Shown piece after piece: positions 47,101 to 57,787 of a stretch of 64,000 nt of DNA. The notes below the pieces were generated by a model, which saw only the letters and a list, made by a program, of their open reading frames with translations, was not told the origin of the DNA and ran no database searches. The DNA lies in the NCBI RefSeq assembly GCF_932276165.1, contig NC_063998.1, positions 6,522,501 to 6,586,500 of the forward strand, written 5' to 3'. Within the stretch, counting starts at the first letter, position 1. Each line of letters opens with the position of its first letter. This DNA is from Plutella xylostella (Eukaryota; Arthropoda; Insecta; Lepidoptera; Plutellidae). The position numbers and the translations under genes were made by a program.

Positions 47101-49660
47101 CTGCATATTTTTGGAATATCTCAGAAATCACAGAGAAGCAACACTATCATATAAAGTTTGTAAAAATCTAAATAATTTCATTAATAGTGACTAAATAAAA
47201 GAAAATTGCACACGAACAACATCTACACCTACTATCTACGAAATCATATTTATCTCTAGGCAATTTACCTTTCAATCTGAGAGGTTTGTGTTCATATTCA
47301 ACAATAATAGATGGAGTAAACAGTGGCTCCTCAACCCATTTTGGTTTATTTGGAGGAGGCGGAGGTATTTGAGTATTCACATTATTTCCCGGCATGTCAG
47401 GCCGCATGGGGCCGTCACGGCGCATGTTATTCATACCAGCATTTCCGTAGTTGCCTTGTGGGTTATAACCTTGTTGATTTGGAACATTATCATTGTATCT
47501 TTGATCTTGCGGCATTCCTTGACTGTTTCTGTTCATGAGAGGCTGCGGCGGCCGCTGGGTATTAGGAGGGTAGCCTGGCTGGTTCTGAGGTTGGTTGTAC
47601 GGCCCCCCTTGCGGGCCATACCCTGAATTCTGATTGAAATTCTGCTGCATTGAGTTTTGGCCTTGTCCTTGCATGTAGTTCACCTGGTTCTGGTTATTGT
47701 AACTCATGTTTGGCTGCTGTTGGTTATTTGCCCCTCTGAAATTGCTGTTGTTACTATTTGCATTGTTATAATTACTACCACCCTGTTGCTGATAATTCTT
47801 ATTGGAGTTATCCGGCTGGCCAACTACCATGGATAGAATATTCATGATCTTCTCATCACCAAGAATATGGTTAATACCCTTGGAAATTGTTTTATAATCT
47901 GGCCCTTTCTTTTCTTTTGGATCATCAGTGATGTCAATAACATCTGGGTTAGGCGCCCTGTCTTCAGGAACTAAATCCAAACCAGGGATTCCTTTTCCGG
48001 AGGTTGCACTAGAAGGCAAGAAAGAAGAATTGCTTCTTGAGTCGTCTTCACCCATATTATCTTCATAGCTGTCCTGCAGCTGTATGGACTTATTGTTAGA
48101 TCTGTCATAGGTATTTTGACGGCCTGAATTCTGATTGCCTTGATTATTATATTTTTGCTGTTGGTTAGAATAGTTTTGCTGCTGTGACTGATTGGAATAA
48201 TTCTCATACTGGTTGGAGTAGTCATCCTCTTCATGATTAGAGTAATTGTCATGATGTTGGTTGGAATAATTCTGCTGTTGACGGTTTGGATAATTATTCT
48301 GCTGCTGCTTGGCCGGGTAATTTTGTTGTTGATTAGAATAGTGTTGGTTTTGGTTGGAGTAATTTTGCTGTTGGTTAGAGTAATTTTGCTGTTGGTTGGA
48401 GTAATTTTGCTGTTGGTTGGAGTAATTTTGCTGATGGTTGGAGTAATTTTGCTGCTGGTTGGAATACATTTGTGGTGCATTAGAATGTGTTTTTTGTGGC
48501 TGACGAGCATTCTGAATAGGTTGATTTGATGCTGATGGAGGAGGTTGGGACACCTGGCTAGGTGCAGATGCAACCTTGTCTACATCAGTACCTAATAACT
48601 TGGATTTTTTCAAGTTCATTTGCTTTCTCCTCTCTAAAAGTTGGGCTCTGCAGGACTCAAACTTCTTTTCATACTCTGTGTAAGCCTGTTTGTCTGGGTG
48701 ATCAGCATTTTCCCTCTTCCATTTTTCTATTTCTTCCTCCCACTTTTGGAATTGGATGTCAAACAATCTCTCTTCCTCTGCTAGTTTCTTGAGGGCATCA
48801 GCATTCAGTGTAGAATGCTGGGTTGTATCTGTATTAGACCATTGTTGGTTATTACCTAAGTGGCTGGTATTGTCTTGTGTTCGGGTGACTGCACCCGGGG
48901 TGGCTGTTTGGGATGCCGGCGTTGGCACCTGATTGTTCCCATACAGGGGCTGGTTGTTTTCATGAGGAGGTGGTGGAGGAGGCTGTGAGGGCGGTGGCGG
49001 CACTATGGGCACATTGCCTGTAGGCAGAGGCGGCATGCCACTCATGGCCTGCATAGACATTTGAGCCGTCTGTGAAAATACAAAAAATTGTTATTCAACA
49101 TTTAAAATATCAAGGATGACTAAAATATGTCTGCTGAGTAAATGTATCAGGGCATTTCAACTCAGACTTTAACTATAACCTAGCTCTATCTGTATTATCT
49201 ACCCTCTAGCCTTATACATAGACTTATTTTGGTGGCAGTGCAGCATTATTCTGTAGCGCGAGATTCTGCACCAAGAACACTATAGTCAATACGAAATCTG
49301 GGGTTGTTGGGCCATCTCCTAGGAGTCACATGAATATCAGACGCACAATAAAACTATACATTGAGAAATTAACACAGACTTCATTGTCATAATACATCAC
49401 TTCCTTATAAAGGATCTCCATATGAAACGATTAGATAATAGAAAATATACTAAGCAGGGTTATAATGGTACCTTGTCTCCGTAGGGTGTTTGCGTATTCT
49501 GCCACTGTGCGTACTGCTGCCATTGGGCCCATTGCATTTGTTGTTGTTGCATCAATGTCCACTGCTCCGGTGTGTAGTTTCCCATGTTTTGAGGAACTGC
49601 GGTCACCGGCGGAACCACGCCAGGGTTCCATGGACCCGTGTTCTGCATTGGCCACGACAT
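41131..49660 (-). CDS. YLPM1: YLP motif-containing protein 1 (ZAP3) orthologue
   Basis: Nine exons join in frame to 1231 aa: 49472-49660, 47269-49069, 46225-47001, 45810-45958, 45532-45720, 44887-45111, 42579-42675, 41983-42092 and 41131-41289. The N-terminus is rich in Gln, Trp and Pro. A charged coiled-coil-like segment (WEEEIEKWKRENADHPDKQ) follows. Then comes an Asn/Gln/Tyr/Ser repeat region (about residues 264-373, NYSNQQQ heptads), an Arg/Asp/Glu repeat region (about 817-852), and a P-loop nucleotide-binding domain with Walker A GPPGSGKS at 923-930. The C-terminal KWERMDDASK, ARLDG and FVVGQTDWNRMTDP, then TKYIERVK blocks are diagnostic of YLPM1/ZAP3. It is a nuclear protein; mammalian ZAP3 binds protein phosphatase 1 and is linked to RNA-associated complexes and telomerase control. 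The sixth intron holds a mariner element. Confidence 0.92.
42949..44243 (+). mobile_element. Full-length mariner transposon in a YLPM1 intron
   Basis: The element is 42951-44241 (1291 bp), flanked by TA on both sides (42949-42950 and 44242-44243). The terminal inverted repeats of about 33 bp begin CGAGGGC and extend through CCGAAA and GATCGGGAATAGAA, with four mismatches between the two ends. It carries one intact transposase ORF. It lies antisense to YLPM1 in the intron between 42675 and 44887 and makes up over half of that intron. Confidence 0.95.
43124..44176 (+). CDS. Mariner transposase, DD34D, apparently intact
   Basis: 350 aa from a clear ATG to TAA, the usual length for mariner. An N-terminal paired-like helix-turn-helix region (FRRGLSQEQC ... 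TTIYRWYSEFRRG) is followed by a linker with WVPQRLTEEQ, in the place of the family's WVPHEL. The catalytic residues are D160 (SGDESWI), D252 (HHDNASSH) and D287 (YSPDLSPND), with 34 residues between the second and third Asp. It lacks frameshifts and internal stops. It catalyses cut-and-paste transposition into TA. The linker and YSPDLSPND (usually YSPDLAPSD) variants may mark a subfamily; I do not assign one. Databases often label such ORFs SETMAR-like. Confidence 0.95.
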   Translation: MELTREYFRAIIFHNFRRGLSQEQCLAELVSIYKLEAPSKTTIYRWYSEFRRGRSSLTTVPSTGRPKTAVTQDNIDAVRQLIKEDRHVTYEQIRASLSIGMTAIQTILHEELGVKKLVSRWVPQRLTEEQKSARVNWCRSALQRFNGGSSNAVYNIVSGDESWIYSYEPERKHQSAVWVFEGEVKPTKVIRSRSVSKKMVASFVSKTGHVATIPLQEQRTVTADWYTTVCLPEVVRELRKTNPNRRIILHHDNASSHTARKTRTFLNMENVELMDHPPYSPDLSPNDYFTFPRIKDMLRGQRFSGPKEAVEAYKSAVLTVSTSDWNYCFNDWFNRMKKCIECHGDYFEKQ

Positions 49661-49989
49661 TCTATGACATCAGCCTGTCCACAGCAAAGGTTCAGCTGAT
49701 TCAGATTTTAATACTTAAAATCTCGGTTGTATTCAATAAATTCCGCTCTTAACGGTGTCTGTACAGTTACAAAATATACCAATTTTAATGATACAATAGT
49801 AATTGTACGACAACAAACGAAATTCAACAAAAATCAATATAACCAACAAATTCTTGTAGGTAGGCAAGCAATATCAATGAATTGAAAAGTCGCCATTTTG
49901 TTGGATGCGATGCTCGGTTGTCATAGTGATGTACTACACGATATATTAATCGATATTTAAACACAGATAACAAATTTAACAAGCAGTAC
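49661..49989. other. YLPM1 5' leader and promoter region
   Basis: Sequence upstream of the YLPM1 ATG. No TATA box at a fixed distance is evident, as is common for broadly expressed genes. No other gene is seen. Confidence 0.4.
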
Positions 49990-50150
49990 AGGGCCACACG
50001 GTCACAGGCAGGACAGTGGAGTAAGCGCCCGCTTCTCTCGAATTCAGGTTTGAATCCTGGCACTGACATGTACCAATGGGTTCTTTGGAATTTAAGTACA
50101 ATGTAAATGTACCACCGCTCTAACGGTGAAGGAAACCTCCGTAGGTATCT
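49990..50150 (+). mobile_element. tRNA-derived SINE
   Basis: It contains an A-box-like ACAGTGGAGTAAGCGCCC and a good B box GGTTTGAATCC (50047-50057), followed by GTACCAATGGGTTCTTTGG and CTAACGGTGAAGGAAACCTC, the body of a SINE family widespread in Lepidoptera. A partial second copy is at 53946-54052. Confidence 0.75.
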
Positions 50151-50430
50151 AGCTTTAGCACATCTATATATCTCATCAGTGACTTTGAAATAACTACTGC
50201 TGTTTTAATGAGCTCTCACAAAACCTCTCATGAAGAAATAACATTAAAGGCTTATCGCCACCGACACAGGCAGGTACGGCAACGAGCTAAAATGTGTTTT
50301 AAAATTTACGGAAATAAATCTTGTATGCAGAGTTTAAAATAGTTATATAATATATTTCCAAATCATCAACAGTTGGCAGTTCGGGTGTCGCTTGAGACTG
50401 ACGCGTTGTCACACAATAATGGACTCTCTA

Positions 50431-50934
50431 AAGGTGCCGACACACTAGTGGACGCAGCTTACCGACGCGGCTGTCAGCCGCGACTTAAAGGAATCTAGGT
50501 AAGGAAGTGCGACAAACTTATCTGTTCCGGTGACAGTTAACTAAATTGGTCCATATCTCATTATTTTCTTATAAATTATATATTGATATAGATTAGATGT
50601 GTTTATTAAAACCGCAAGGGTAAATTACCATTACGGGAAAACTTGAAATCTTAAAGAATTAAGAAATATTAGACATTTACGTGAGCTCTCACCGGAACAG
50701 ATAAGTTTATGGCACTGTGCACTACGCTGTTGAAACTATCGGACGTAACCTTGGATTGACCTTCAGCTTTCAGACGTCCGTGAGTGATCTGGAACGAACT
50801 ATCACAAAAGACCGTGCACACTTATCAGTCGCGGCTGACAGCCGCGTTTATTGTTTATTGTTCATTTATTTATAATATTTCTTAATAATACATACAGTGT
50901 ACGTAAGCCGCGTCCGCAAGTGTGTCGGCGCCTT
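50431..50934. repeat. 504-bp MITE with 32-bp TIRs
   Basis: AAGGTGCCGACACACTAGTG, then GACGCAGCTTAC, at 50431 is mirrored at 50903-50934 with four mismatches. Sub-terminal arms also pair: GCGGCTGTCAGCCGC and AAACTTATCTGTTCCGGTGA with their mirrors near 50835 and 50695. No ORF and no clear target-site duplication. Confidence 0.75.
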
Positions 50935-51306
50935 AAACCTCTAGACTCAAACTGATTTTAATGACTAAACGAAATACTAGCTGCGACGGCATTCGTTAGA
51001 ATTCACATTAGCATTCGTAAAAACACTCGCACTCGATTCAATACGTTAGCTCTGTTTTTTCCGGATCGGGGTTGCAGGTCCGTCATATTCCGTACCCACG
51101 ACGACTAAGCATCCCAAAGGTTTAATAAATACCATACTAACAGTTAGGAGAATTTTAAAATATGTTAAAAAGTTACGTGATTATGGAGATGCATATTTTG
51201 TTTTCGTGAATTTTCAAAAGTCGTATAATAAAGGTTAAATTACCTGACCCATGAGATAAGTCACCTTCTTTCGGCTACTTTTTTATAACATTCTGTAACT
51301 AACTAT

Positions 51307-53464
51307 ATAGGGTAAAAGTACTAGTAACTGGCAGTTTAAGCGACTAGCAACACAAAAAAATATATTAAAAATAAAGTATTGGCCTGATTTAAGCACTGGT
51401 AGGCTTGAATTACTGGCAATAAGATGACGAACAATTATAGGCATAAATGGTAAAGATATATGATTAATATTCGATTTTAATGAAGTTTATATCCACTACC
51501 CCCAAAAAACCTAGTAACTGGCAGTAAAAATTAGTAACTGTCACATGATGTTTCAGTAACTGGCACCTTTTAAAAAATCATGCAATTAGGTCAATAAGTA
51601 CTCTAAAATCAATAATATATTTGATATTAGGTAATGTACAATTACCTGTCTAGGTTCTGTACCGGTAAGACTCAAAATCACCGTTGTAATGGTCGACTTC
51701 TACGACAAAATGACAGTACAAGTATGCGACGAATCGTGGGTCCATATGAATGCAACAAATCGAGAAACCCTTGGATTTGGAAACGGAAATGGAGAAAGCA
51801 AATGCTTGTGGACCTTGATGTATTCATTCAGCAGCTTGGGAGAAGTGACCTGGCTAAGTTGAAGACTGCTGACGGTAGTATAGTTGCCTCTAAGCTGAAA
51901 TTTCTTGCGGAAATTGAAGGTTTTTACGGCTTTCAGCTTCACATGCTCTGGGTAAAGACAGAATTAGTACAGCTTTTCTGAAAGCTATTACTATCCTCGA
52001 ACAGCTTCAGAAGCTCTTCAACCAATTTTGTTTATAAGTCATGTTTTCAAGCTGTTTTATAAGGTCATCACGAACCATGTTTCTATCAAGTTCTTCAAGG
52101 ACTATAAGAAAGCCTTTGATTCCATTTAGACCTGGGCGGTTCTGGAATTCCCTCGTTGTAACATGCATAGCGGCCTTAATGCAGCAACAGTATATTATGT
52201 CTACCTTGGACAGTCTATTCGACTAGGCAGAAGGAACTTCGAAAACGAAGCTGTAAGGTGCATAAAACAAAATATGTATTACTGGATTGGACTGCATAAG
52301 GGAAGATTTGACTAATTTTCACATAAATGCCTGAAGGCAAAGGTCTTCAGTCAATGCGTCTTACTGGTGATGATGTATGGATCATAGACGTGGACACTGA
52401 CGGTTGGACTGGTCGACCGATTCAAAATCGATCAGCGGGCATTGGAAAGATTTGTGGTTCTTTGAAAGACCATTTATCAGAAATAAGGTAATCTGTAAGA
52501 GAACTTGAGTAACCGATATAGCTCTTAAATTCTGTATGCTCAAGTGGCATTAGGCAGGCCATAGCTGCCGAAGAACCGATGACCAGTGGGGCCAACGCGC
52601 TCTAGAGTGGAGAACACGAACAGGCAAGGGTAGCGGCGGATACCTTCGGGCCAGCTGGACCAACGACCTTATAAAGCTGACCGGTAGTGGCTGGATGAGG
52701 AAGGTCGAGAACAGAGTGCAGTGTCACTGCTGGTGAGAGGTCCAGCAGTGGACAATTACAGACTACTGTAGATTGCCTTGATTTTAGTCATTTTTCTGAA
52801 AAGAAACATGAAAGAAATTTTTACCGCACCAGTAAGTGCCAGTTATTGGTGCGTAAAAAAATGTATGCAGATTAGTAACTGGCAGCCCCGTGCCAGTTAT
52901 TGAAACAAAGCTGCCTAGACACTGGGGGTTTTTACAGTGCACTTTAAATCGTATTTTCTGTCGATAGAAAGTATAAAATAGCTTAAAATCACAAAAACCA
53001 AAATATTAGTAACTGGCAGGGGGGTGCCAGTTACTAAGTGAAGATATAAATTACATTTCAGTAACTAGCACCCTCAAATATAACTCAAAAGCAACTAAAT
53101 TCACAGTGAATCGGGCTATTATGATATTGTTTAGACCTTCCCCTACTTCCTTGGTATTGTCACACTATCAAAAACTTATTTATTTTCGCGAAAACAGGCC
53201 ATACAAATTTTGGTGTCTCCTTAAGAAAAACTTAACGCATGTGCATTTTTTTGGCGATCTTCGCCGCTTTGACTGAGATAATTTCCAGCGCCGAAAAATA
53301 CCCACCTAGCGCCGTAAAATTAAACTAGAATATCAATGAATAATTGGAGATTGCTGTAAACACATCAAAGATGGTCTTACTATATCCAAAAGCTTAATAT
53401 ATTTAGTTTTATAGTCAAAGTGCCAGTTACTGACACATGCCAGTTATACCACGATTTACCCTAT
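51307..53464. mobile_element. Element with about a dozen AGTAACTGGCA motifs, split by a LINE
   Basis: The ends ATAGGGTAAA (51307) and TTTACCCTAT (to 53464) are inverted repeats. Between them the motif AGTAACTGGCA(G/C) recurs in both orientations: plus at 51322, 51512, 51532, 51554, 52873, 53007 and 53059, and minus at 52836, 52891, 53024, 53420 and 53438. A diverged plus-type copy is at 52828. The copies cluster toward both ends and flank a dead RTE LINE (about 51640-52760) that inserted into the unit. I do not recognise the family. Confidence 0.6.
51640..52760 (+). pseudogene. Dead RTE-clade LINE
   Basis: Translations in shifting frames give LGRSDLAKLKTADG and LAEIEGFYG (about 51830-51930), YKKAFDSI (about 52090), VYLGQSIRLGRRNFENE (about 52200-52250), MMYGS and TWTLTVGLVD (about 52370), and RALEWRTRTGKGS (about 52590) leading to GSGWMRK and EVQQWT. 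These are the ordered motifs of an RTE reverse transcriptase. Stops and frameshifts break it throughout, and the 5' endonuclease half is missing. Confidence 0.75.
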
Positions 53465-53810
53465 TTTTTTATAGTTTATAAATATTTTTAACCGACTTCG
53501 AAAAACGGAGAAGGTTCTCAATTCGTCAGTATATATTTTTTTTATGTATGTTCACCGATTACTCCGCCGTTTATGGACCGATTTTGAAAATTGACTTTTT
53601 TTGATGTATTGGGTTGTGCTCAGGGGTGGTCCCATTTTTTTTCAGAATTTTATTTATTGTATGAATATTCATTTTGGCCACCTATTAACCGATTCTAATG
53701 AAATTTAGAACGTAAATATAGTTCTTATGACAAAAAAATATGATGAGCTGATCTGATGATGGAAACGGAAGGCAGTCAAGGGAACTCCTCAACGGCATAT
53801 GGCAACTAAA

Positions 53811-54363
53811 GCCAAACCAGGAATATAAAAACCCTGTATTAAGAGCGCCACATTCGCGTTGAGGACTGCAACACTAAGTATAGTCATACCAATGTGAATT
53901 GGCCATGCTCAAATTTATAATTGTAATTATTTGATTTATTTTGAAAAGAGTGTGAGTAGCTCAGTGAGAGGATATACCCTATGGGTTGTTTGGAACTTAA
54001 GAAACATGACGTGTACTAACAGTCTAACGGTGAAGGAAAACATCGTGCACACCCACATTTATATTACAGTTGTGTAGGTATTTACCTTGTAGGTACTCAT
54101 TAACGTCAATTTGAAAATAGATAAAATGACCTAAAGGCATATTTGCTGAAATGGTTTTAAGCATTCAAAAGACAAGAGTAAGTGGCTTAATATTTTCACA
54201 TTCACAGGAATTCGAAATAAAGTACATCTTAGCCCAGGTTTGCATGCAGAACTAAAATATGTGTAGGTATAATGAGTTTATGACACTTTGTGATACCAGT
54301 GCAAGAAAAAAGTTCTATTGCTTTTCCGCAATATGGCGAGGGTTTTTATATTCCTGGTTTGGC
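53811..54363. repeat. Inner MITE with perfect 25-bp TIRs
   Basis: GCCAAACCAGGAATATAAAA, then ACCCT, at 53811-53835 is exactly mirrored at 54339-54363. The unit encloses the SINE fragment, giving an insertion order of host element, this MITE, then SINE. Confidence 0.65.
53946..54052 (+). repeat. SINE fragment, second copy
   Basis: GGGTTGTTTGGAACTTAAG, then GTCTAACGGTGAAGGAAAAC and ATCGTGCACACC match the body of the SINE at 49990. The tRNA-like head is eroded. Confidence 0.55.
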
Positions 54364-54503
54364 TATACCTCGTGTTTAGGCTTGAATGCTTTGTATCACG
54401 ACGAGTAGGACTGATTGATATCATTTGCATCTTAATCTTGATTGAAAATTATTGCAAATAAACTAAAAACAATTAAATAAAATAATAATTTAAAAAAAAA
54501 CTA

Positions 54504-54749
54504 CTTCAAAAAACCACTAAAAAATAAGAAATAATTTATGGTTTACACCAATTCTATGTGACAGTACAAAATATACCTAAGCAGGAACTGATCTTTTTTG
54601 AAGTTGGTGCCATATTTCTTCAGATTACTTTGTCGCCGCACCAACATCAAAAAAAGAACAGTTCCTGCTTAGGTATATTTTGTAATGTCACATAGAATTG
54701 GTGTAAGTAAACCATAAATTATTTCTTACTTTTTAGTGGTTTTTTGAAG
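54504..54749. repeat. 246-bp near-perfect hairpin
   Basis: Arms of about 95 bp run from CTTCAAAAAACCACTAAAAA through ACACCAATTCTATGTGACA and CCTAAGCAGGAACTG and fold back on 54648-54749. GTTGGTGC and GCACCAAC pair again inside the loop. A transcript would form a long double strand. Confidence 0.75.
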
Positions 54750-55617
54750 TCGGTTTTTTATTTTTTATAATTTGTTGTAGGTACCTACTAGGTACCTATC
54801 ATATTATTATGAAAATAGATTTGAATACTATTTTAGAAATGGCATAGATTTTTTTATATCCCATCTTTCTATTTGTCAAATTAAAATTATGTGTCTCCTA
54901 CGCCTCGAATGCATTCATTATAATATTGTGTTTCTTCTTAATTTGTAGGTACATATTATTTATGATTATTGTATATAGTTAGTATTAACAACTAAAAAAA
55001 TAGTAAGTTCCTGCTTATTGCTCAAGTATTTTTTTACGTCCACATATATAAATTTAAAAAAATATATATTATTTCTTCTTTTTTGTGGTTTTTTGAAGTC
55101 AGTTTTGTTGCAATATAGCAAAGGATATTTTATTATTTCAATATTAAACAAAAAGACTTAAAATTCAACGCAGCGGCACGCCACTGATAACGCTTTTCTC
55201 TCCAAATATAATAAATATTCATTAAAATCATAATCATTACTTGAATATCTTTTTATTTAATATTGATAAACTATTTGACGTTTGAAGATATCGATAACCC
55301 ATTTATTTACAAATGTCACTTTTTTCACATCCCTATTCCGACGCCATTGTCGCGGTGTGAGAGCTGCATTTTACTAAAATTTGTGAAAATATTAGTTTTG
55401 CCAATGAATTCATGATTTATACGTGTTATAAAGGTGTATAATTAGACAATTGTGTATTTAACTTTTCAATAGTTCGAGTAATGACTGTCAATTGGTGTTA
55501 AATTCTCGAATTAACAACTGCGCGGGAAATGTGGCATCACAGAACTCAATGTTTCTCCCGTTATTGCTTCTGATGATAAAACGTTTTCATACTTCATAAA
55601 ACCAATAAACCATCAAG

Positions 55618-57018
55618 ATGAAGCGTCCAAGATTGTCAAAGCAATCTAAGGTTCTTGATCGGCAGTACCTAGAAGCGGAATGTCGAGATTGCTCAGTGGT
55701 AGTAACCCAAATGGACTTCGCAAAGATCTTGGGTAAATTTACTAAGGTTAAAATCCAGTACGAAAGCAGCTCACCCCAACCACAGAAGTCTTCTCGACAG
55801 GTAACCTCGCCTAACACAAATGCAAGGCTAAAGAGCAATGAAAATGGAATGGTGCTCATTCATAGAAACGCTTACAAAGAACACCCGGTCAAGGAGTTAA
55901 ACTCAAAAAATCCATTGAAAACTTACTCTAACACCGCGAAGTCGAAGTCAGTAAATAATAATAACATTTTAAAAGAAAACAATAGATTAAAGAAAACAAC
56001 AAGTATAGTGAAAGACAAGTTTGAAAAAGTAACCACTAAGAAGATAGGAAGTACTGGCTTTAAGAAATATGGCATAATATTCATTGATCCCATAAGTAAC
56101 CAATGCAAAGACCCAAAGAATACTACATCACTTCTAGATTTATTACCTAGCATTGATAAAAATATTTTACCGAGTGACGAGTGGAGCATAGATTATCTTC
56201 CTCACACTGAAGAACCTAAAGAAGATAAGGTTTATGACAGGATAGCTGCTGAACTTGAAGATCTCATGTACAATGAGAAAAGTATCATAGCTCCATCTGA
56301 AAAGAATGAGGGTTCGGAGAGTAAAGATGACTTTCCCTCTATTTTAGATATTCTTAATGAAACACCTTCTGAAGGTAATAATGCTAAACCGACAGAGGAA
56401 AATGGTGAGCAAACATCTAAACCCAGTATAGGTTCAAGTGAAGTGGAGGCTATGCTTCTAGATGATTCTGGTACGTCCAAACCATTGGAAACAAAGGATT
56501 CCACTATTGATAGCCTCATTGAAGATGTTGGTGAGCTTCCTACTGTCACAGAACCGGAACAAAAAGGTGTCACTAATATTGAAGAACCTGGCAGTCCATC
56601 CATTTTAGATGAAGCTTTGGAAAAAGGTATAGCGGAACAATTGCCTGAAAAGTCAAGCCAAGAAGAAACAATAAAACAAAGTAATAATGGTGAGGCTGTA
56701 AATGAACCGGCGGAGCCGATGGAAACAGATGAACATCCAGGAGAAAGTAGTGTTGCTAATCAACCTAAAACAACTATTGAAATTGAATCAAAGGGTCCTG
56801 CAAGAGAAATAACACATCTTGTGTTTAAGAAAGTTAAAGATGGTGCCTGTCACAAATCTGTGACTTGTCCTAAGACCTTGAAATATAGCATTGAATTTTT
56901 GGGGAAGCCTGTGGAACTATTAGGTGCTCCAAAGTTTATATCCAGCCGAGAAGAGTTGCAAGTATTGCTACAAATTGTCAATGAAAGTGAACTGGAGAGT
57001 TTTTATGTGCTACAGTAA
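55618..57018 (+). CDS. Intronless 466-aa acidic protein, function unknown
   Basis: Not recognised. It is one open frame from ATG 55618 to TAA 57018. The start is supported by ATG context AAGATGA and coding composition from the first codons. The N-terminal part is basic (MKRPRLSKQSK; Lys/Asn-rich 90-150) and includes a compact CRDCS motif (about 23-27). The middle (about 190-400) is very rich in Glu, Asp, Ser and Pro, and contains PSILD repeated (FPSILDILNE; SPSILDEALE). The last about 70 residues are ordered, with two Cys (CHKSVTCPKT), YSIEFLGKPVELLGAPKF and a helical end. AATAAA is at 57127. It is convergent with ribokinase. The layout (basic head, disordered acidic middle, folded tail) would suit a nuclear scaffold or regulator, but this is inference. 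Confidence 0.85.
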   Translation: MKRPRLSKQSKVLDRQYLEAECRDCSVVVTQMDFAKILGKFTKVKIQYESSSPQPQKSSRQVTSPNTNARLKSNENGMVLIHRNAYKEHPVKELNSKNPLKTYSNTAKSKSVNNNNILKENNRLKKTTSIVKDKFEKVTTKKIGSTGFKKYGIIFIDPISNQCKDPKNTTSLLDLLPSIDKNILPSDEWSIDYLPHTEEPKEDKVYDRIAAELEDLMYNEKSIIAPSEKNEGSESKDDFPSILDILNETPSEGNNAKPTEENGEQTSKPSIGSSEVEAMLLDDSGTSKPLETKDSTIDSLIEDVGELPTVTEPEQKGVTNIEEPGSPSILDEALEKGIAEQLPEKSSQEETIKQSNNGEAVNEPAEPMETDEHPGESSVANQPKTTIEIESKGPAREITHLVFKKVKDGACHKSVTCPKTLKYSIEFLGKPVELLGAPKFISSREELQVLLQIVNESELESFYVLQ

Positions 57019-57787
57019 TACTAAACATCTGTTACTTACTACTTTATGGCATATATTATGTACATTTTGTTTAGATAATAGCCATTTTCTGGTTTTCGAG
57101 CACTATATTTAAAAGCACTATTGTATAATAAACATCAGACTAAATTATGAATTGTTAATAGCTACAACAAACCCACAATTAAAGTCATATATTTCAAACC
57201 TGAACCACATTATTTTTAAATAGAAACGACTAGATTAGGTACAGCTATGACTTTATAAGACTTTTTAGATTTATCACTTACTTTTGTTAGGACATAGATA
57301 TATTATTTCCTAAAATAATACATGAAATAGACATTAATTATCTTTTGACTTAATATCTGATGGTGTGTATGATTGATGATAATAATAGGTAACACTTTTA
57401 CCTATATTCATGAAAGTTCTTCGTTTTTATTTAGTTTAAAATTAAATCCTAATAAAATGCCATGTTTTTACATAACATGTTATTATTTATTCCTACACTG
57501 TGTAATGAATGATAACTTGAAACCATTGAAGTAGTTAAAACTGGTATTTTTTTACCAAAATGTCTTGCTTTTCTGAACTTTGTTTCAAGTAGGTAGGTAG
57601 ATATTCCAAAATAGGTACATAAATGAAAATTTCTTGTAGCTTTGTAAAAATATTAGTGTTTATTTTACAATAATCAAATATAGAGAATGTATGACTTATC
57701 TGAATGTTAATTCTTAAAATACAGTATGTCTCTCAAGTTTGTTTAAAATATAGACACCTTGATGGTTAAACCATTGTTTTTTAATTA

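Larger units (their letters stand above)
53491..54760. mobile_element. Nested element with ACCGACTTC ... GAAGTCGGT ends
   Basis: ACCGACTTCGAAAAACGGAG at 53491 and TTTTTTGAAGTCGGTTTTTT near 54745 form the ends of a very common lepidopteran repeat. Inside are an inner inverted-repeat unit (53811-54363), a SINE fragment (53946-54052) and a long hairpin (54504-54749). A short extra copy of the right end lies at 55073-55103. Confidence 0.6.

Noticed and set aside
48138..48470. Possible CRISPR-like array
   Set aside because: The 21-bp units are contiguous coding tandem repeats without spacers, in a eukaryotic exon.
48233..48529. Plus-strand Ile/Leu/Val-rich ORF looking like a multi-pass membrane protein
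   Set aside because: Antisense translation of the NYSNQQQ heptad repeats.
50047..50057. tRNA gene suggested by a B box
   Set aside because: No cloverleaf or acceptor stem; the flanking body is that of a tRNA-derived SINE.
51634..51981. 115-codon ORF as a stand-alone gene
   Set aside because: Its LGRSDLAKLKTADG segment belongs to a decayed RTE LINE, which continues in other frames downstream.
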